Shown piece after piece: positions 58,589 through 64,000 of a stretch of DNA of 64,000 nt. The first letter of the stretch is position 1. Each line of letters begins with the position of its first letter. The stretch comes from Capitella teleta. Its lineage: Eukaryota; Annelida; Polychaeta; Capitellidae. The stretch covers positions 10,555-74,554 of the forward strand of contig KB311873.1 in assembly GCA_000328365.1 (NCBI GenBank), written 5' to 3'. The notes beneath the pieces were generated by a model. It had not been told where the DNA came from and ran no database searches. It saw only the letters and a list, made by a program, of their open reading frames with translations. A program made the position numbers and the translations under genes.

Positions 58589-61500
58589 GTTTCAGTTGTA
58601 TTGTAATATTATCAATTCAACGGCTTTGAATAAATCAGGACCCAGAAGTACTTAAAATTGATAGAGTTTCCCATGCATTGTTCGCATGAAGGATTGTTTA
58701 TGCGATAGAATGAGTAGAATTCTTATATTGACGTAATCGGTAAACTAGTGACGTCATCACAATGCTAATGCCTGGGGCGCTTGTCACAAAAGAAATCTTT
58801 CAACGGAAAACATACTAGTAGTTTAGCCGGGAAATTGGATTATCTGAATTATACGGATTAAAAATAAAAAGCATTATACTGAATCGCTCTCACTATGCTG
58901 GTCGACAAATTTCCATGCTCACGGAGTCATAAAACGGAATATCATATACATTTGTATTATGGATATCAGCCCCACTAGATTTATTCAACTAATTCAACGC
59001 GTAATTACATTCATATAATTCATGTTCAGACAGATTGTGGGATCATAAAATATTTTACATTTCAATCGGGAAGCATAATCGCTCTTTCATCTGCAATCCA
59101 AAACTAAAATGCATGTGGCTTTTTCACCTGTGACAATTTATTAATTTCAGAATCTGCTGACGATGTTTGAAGAGGAATCGATGGCGAGGAAGGTCGTTGC
59201 ATTAATTCCACGGGGGATGCCGCTACGTTATTAACTGAATCGATGATAGCTGAGGTATTGACAGGTTAATCGTCTCGAGTTGTCGAAGGCAAACTGTCGG
59301 GCAGAAACGCAGTTCTTTGATTTATAGTCTTTTATACAGCGATAAACTAATTAAGTGTTCGTTATACGCGAAGCATATGTCATCGAGAACCACTTTGCCA
59401 GGCTGATATGCTCTTTGATGAACGACGCTCAGGGTTCCAGTTCTAATATGAAATGTCATTTTGTGGCTTCACTCCATCTGGTCAGCTCCCACTTGCCCGC
59501 TGCACAAGCGTCACTTGGACTGTGAGTACTGTTCCATCTGGCCAGGTACTCAGACGACCAGCGACCAATCGCGCATGGGAATTGAACAGTGGGTGCCGTC
59601 CTTATGATCGAGCATACAGTCACTCAGTGAGATCAATTTATAAACAGTATATATGTCACTGAATGTGATAAGATATGGCTCTTGACAAGGGCGGGGGTGG
59701 GGGTGTTGGTGGATATAGTAAACGTATTTTAATATTATAATTATCTCATCCAAATCGGTTGTGTACCTGTTCTCGAGTACATGATAATGCTCCGCTTGGT
59801 CATTTCCGGTGAGTATCAAATCCTCCTTATCAGTTGATAAATGACTGCCCTCGTGCTTGGTGAGGGGTCACTGTGCCAAATCAAGGCCAGGTGTGGTGTA
59901 CAAATGTACTTCTAGTACTTGAGTCTTTAAAAGGGTACAATGAACTCACTCTGTCTGACTGTGAAGCACTTCAGCTCCCTCATTTCATGTGTTAATTTGT
60001 CTCAATGATTCATAGAGCTATGCACGTGGCAATCAACGTACAATGCATTACAATTAAGGTCCTCAGCCCCTCGATAGGTTAACGACCTGTTTGAAAGTCA
60101 ATTCCACTTAATTGTCAACTATGTAACGAACACCACACTATTAATTATATATTGCAACACTTTCGACCATTATCACCTGCTGCATTTGATAATAATATAT
60201 AAGTATAATATACATTTTAATAACCATGCTAGTATGCTCAGTTGAAATACTACATGCTTCACATAATATTATGACTATACAATGCAGCTAAAAGTATTGC
60301 ATATAATGAACGCTGGCCCACATTACGCCAAAATGCTTTTCCTAGAACCATCGGTGCCACCAATAGAGTTTCAAACACTCAGACCATGCGTGCCAAGGCT
60401 CAAGCCGCCGAGGGATGACATAACCAATGCTTGGCTAGACAGACTCATTTCGGTCAGTAAAATTCCTGACCAGTGGTCACTACTTGGCATAGGTCCAAGC
60501 TTGGAATCAGGGAATTCCCGCGGTCACAAAATGACATCATCGACAAATTCAAAAGTATTAAGTGCTTAGATGTCACTAAACTTAGGTGCTATTTTTACAC
60601 ACAAGATACTTCAAGTTGTTGGCTATAAAGCTGTTTATTCCAGAGTAATTAGTGATTTGCGATTATGCACTGGAGCCTGGAGATTTTTTATGCGTTCTTA
60701 TGCAACGGTTTGTTGTTGTTTTCAAGGGCGGTCTCTTTGAAGTGGCGCTTAATGAGCCGTTAATTAGGTGTAATGAGTTCTCCTCCCAATATATATTTCT
60801 ATTTGATGGCGGTTTCACACAGTCATTCGATTGTTGCCATATGGGGTTAGTATATGTACTCACACAGTACTTATATCTTCATCCAAGGCTGGCCAGCCAG
60901 TAAACATTTCGGTTTCTGGTCTTTCTGAGCTGTCCTGAGAATACTGGAGATTAAACGTTTCGTGAGATCCGCACTAGGAACTCTCCACTGTTACGGAGAT
61001 ACGATGACAGCTTGATTGGCAATCAATTTAAAGTTTAATGTCTCCTGAAAGTTAATGTCCTCCTCCTCCTCCGAAGAAGAAGAAGAAGTCAGTATTTGAG
61101 AACATGTAAGTGGAAAAAACCATCTTCAGTGCTGATGTTTTCAGTTTTTAAGCGTCGTTTTATGTTTGTTCTCTGTCAATGGCGACGACGCCAGGGTGAA
61201 ACATGCACCTCATCAATTCCAGTGAAGTCATCTCTTTATGCTGTTCATTAAAATGGTCTCCAAGGACGCACGACTTCGACGAAATCACCGCTGACAACAA
61301 CATGGGCTCTCTTGTTCCTGTCCGCCGAAAAGGTCCCCCGTGCACCGGAAATGACAAGGAGACTTCCGGTCGTTGCCGATGTTACGCTCGGAGATCTGTC
61401 GGTGCACAGGGGATTTTTTCCCTTCTGGTGAACGAAGGTATAATGACAGGTCTGTTTCTTCCTCCTCGGATCACGCTCACCAGGTGTCGCTGCCGGAACA

Positions 61501-61922
61501 ACACGAGACAACGCTGTCTCACTTCATTATGCAGCTAACCCTGATTTATGTTATTATAAAACGTATACTTGGCTGATCTGTCAACAAGCGTGTGCTCTTA
61601 TACCGATAAAACCTGTATATATTTGAATAATTATCTGTGTACACCTTCACCTTAAAACGCTACACCCCGCATCGCATGGTCTTTCATCTTTTATCTCTCA
61701 ATCTGCCATTTCCCCCACCCCATTTCACCCCAATTGCCTTTAGCATCATTCTATTCTTCCTTCATCAGACGTTTGTATTACTACGTAAACTTACGACGCC
61801 AGTTCAATTTCCGTGGGTGACTCCACGCTGTCGCTTTTGTGAAATTTTTTTCAATGGAATTCCACTCATAAAAGGCGAATTCGCTGACGAAGTGATCTGA
61901 AAGATATTTGACTGTTTCCCCG

Positions 61923-61970
61923 AAAAAAAAAAAAAAAAAAAATAAATAATAATAATAAAAAAAAAAAACT
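61923..61970 (+). repeat. A-rich tract with AAT units
   Basis: About 20 A, then (AAT)n and another A run. Confidence 0.9.
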
Positions 61971-64000
61971 GCTCTAATGAGCACCTGAGGCACCAAGCTA
62001 ACTAAACGTTTCGTGAAATGAAAGGGATGAAGCCGTAAGACAAACACTCAACGTGTAATTACTCCGCTTTGATGATCACATCACCCTCATTTTCACTCCA
62101 TTTCGGCGTTTAGTCCTACAGAACCCTCATAAACACCCCCCCCCCTTCCCCCCGTGTACCAAGGAGGACCTATACTTTTAAAAACACAAGGCCAATTTTG
62201 ACAATTCCGATGCAGAGGACGTATTACAAATGATAAAATAATTCCTTTGTGTCATTTGTCGAAGCGAATCCTTGGATTTAATTTTTCCTGTAAAACCAAA
62301 AAGCAATATCGCGTTAATGCTACGACAATCAATCAAATATTAGAGAAATTAAGACTGTACGTGGAAGCGACGTCATTCAAGAAAGCCGCCACCCGTGTTT
62401 GCTTACATGGCGTATATAATGCCATCAGACACGCAGCGCTGAACTTATGACCCCTCCGCCGGTGCCTGTAACATCATAATAATGTAAAAGTGCGAATTGT
62501 ATCATATCAGAGCGACCATCAACGGGTCTGGGTCAACTGAAGACCATTCATCCCCAGGTAGTGAAGCTGAGTAAGATTTCAAGCGATTCACTATAGCTGC
62601 AAATGGCCACATAATCGACTCTATTTTATATTGCATGGTACTTGCAAAATGCTTGAGTGGATTCCGTAACGAGGGGATTTTTCTACCATAATAATGTTCT
62701 GGTCGAATCGGGTTTTCTTCTATACATGTATATATATATAACTATATACAAACGCAAGCCTACTAATCTTATCACATACTCAATATTACTTAACAAGCGA
62801 CACCACCTGATAAATCAATCACAAGATATGAAGTTCATAAATACATCGATTAGCACAGAGATCGACATCCTGTGGAGAACACCTATCTGTAACCTCTAGT
62901 GAAGTACCCCTCTCCCTTCTTGTCCGTGTTGTTCATCTTTCAATACGATGAATGCCGACATCCGACATGAACTGTTGTGAGCATCGAGTTTTCTTTGAGC
63001 GCGTTGCTCGATGTTCAGACTGCGTCGATGGATTCACGGCTTTGAGCAGTGGTTAACGCGGCCATTATCTTTGCCAAGCGCCCTTGCAGCGTGCGTCGTG
63101 CAGACGTATATCTCTCCCCTCACCCCACCCTCCCCCCCACCCCACCCCATGCGCACGCCCGCGCGGTAGAAAGCAAGGTTGAAGGTGCTAAAACGCTGAG
63201 GTGCAACAAACTTCTGTTTTTATCCAGGAATGAAACGTTGAACTGTGACGCAGCAAGGATGAAGAAGCAAAGGTCATTGGCAGGAGAGGTCTGCAACCAG
63301 ACGGTGGCGTCACACTCCGCAAGGCTTCTGCCAACTCTCGGGTTACTGTCAGTGCATCCTGGAAACCCTTGGGGTCTCATTGTATCAATCAAATGGGATG
63401 AATGTTATTCTCGTCTTATGAAAGGATGTTACAAGAATAAACCAATTTACAGACGGAATTAGACCGCACGTTTTATTCCACAGACGGCGCAGAGTGACGC
63501 CAATGGGAGTCGGGTTCTTATAGACACTTGTACTGCTTTACTGCCAATATCATTTGATATATACACATACACCCACACAGCGAAATTCCACCCAATCAAC
63601 AGGTCTCTCTTCCCTGTTGCATCTCAGGTGGAAGTTTATAGCTGGGCCACTTGGGAGAGCCATCGAGGCACTTTATCCAGGCATTTGTTCAATCAAGTGT
63701 AAACTTGCAAGTGCAAAATACCCTATGCATAATTATAAAAGTATGTGAAAGCAATGGTCATTTCTGCATGCAGACTTTATGCATGATTCAATTGGTCGGA
63801 GGTAAACCATTCGCTGCAGGTATCGTATTGCGATCCTACTCGGCCTAAATTGCATGGGTAAGACGTTGGCGCATGCGTGCAACTACAATGTACCCCCCCC
63901 CCCCTCCCTTTACCAATCTGTTTGGTGAAGGGAATCCCGCGTGGGGCTCAGCACAATCTCTCAGCGGTTGGTGCGCTCTAGTAAATCAGAGAGAAGACTA

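Larger units (their letters stand above)
53213..64000. other. Gene-poor 5' flank of MYC
   Basis: Nearly 11 kb with no frame showing a recognisable domain, splice-consistent exon or RNA gene. The longest frames (96, 95 and 137 codons) look random. It should hold the MYC noncoding exon, promoter and perhaps enhancers. Simple repeats present: poly-C/G at about 55628-55640, 57607-57620, 62136-62153 and 63893-63904; pyrimidine tract at 57950-58035; a 33-T run at 58553-58585; A-rich tract at 61923-61970. Confidence 0.5.

Noticed and set aside
60282-60569. 95-codon plus-strand frame upstream of MYC
   Set aside because: Composition is plausible but no family motif, no splice context and no neighbouring exon.
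1-64000. CRISPR array, operon or bacterial-type regulatory elements
   Set aside because: The window is metazoan nuclear DNA; the regular 89-bp and 40-bp repeats are contiguous tandem arrays without spacers.

Overview
This is a 64 kb piece of animal nuclear genome. It holds spliced genes with GT-AG introns, widely spaced AT-rich intergenic DNA, non-LTR retrotransposon fragments, DNA-transposon remnants, MITE-like elements and a 50-base assembly gap. The gene content is metazoan: MYC, otopetrin, OSTM1, an ENTREP/FAM189-type protein and a C-type lectin. I cannot fix the phylum. Introns are strikingly short, many between 50 and 58 nt, which argues against a vertebrate. A compact-intron invertebrate such as a sponge is compatible but not shown.

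Layout. 1-12 kb: the edge of a C-type lectin gene (minus), LINE 3' ends, a 40-bp minisatellite, TMEM53 (plus), two LINE copies of one family, a decayed Tc1-like transposon and a TTAA-flanked MITE. 12-23 kb: a head-to-head pair, WDR83OS/Asterix (minus) and an intronless PGP-like phosphatase (plus), then OSTM1, a PLP-dependent aminotransferase and a TOG/HEAT-repeat protein, all minus. 23-31 kb: a decayed LINE, a 211-bp tandem duplication and an ENTREP-like four-span membrane protein with PPxY motifs (minus). 31-36 kb: a near-perfect long hairpin and an otopetrin proton-channel gene (minus) with a possible second first exon. 36-41 kb: mostly non-coding, with a TIR-bounded element carrying a homogeneous 89-bp satellite (interrupted by the gap) and a LINE RT fragment. 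41-53 kb: three minus-strand genes in a row, GNL2, TRIT1 and MYC. 53-64 kb: no gene I can support; this is the 5' flank of MYC.

How the genes relate. They are mostly independent housekeeping or membrane genes, not an operon. TRIT1 directly downstream of MYC in the same orientation, with GNL2 next, matches the human 1p34 arrangement (MYCL-TRIT1 adjacent, GNL2 nearby), so this looks like very old conserved microsynteny. OSTM1 (ClC-7 partner) and otopetrin (proton channel) both handle acid, but their proximity may be chance. Splice sites were read by eye; the exon sums of WDR83OS, OSTM1, aminotransferase, ENTREP, otopetrin, TRIT1, MYC and TMEM53 all keep frame.
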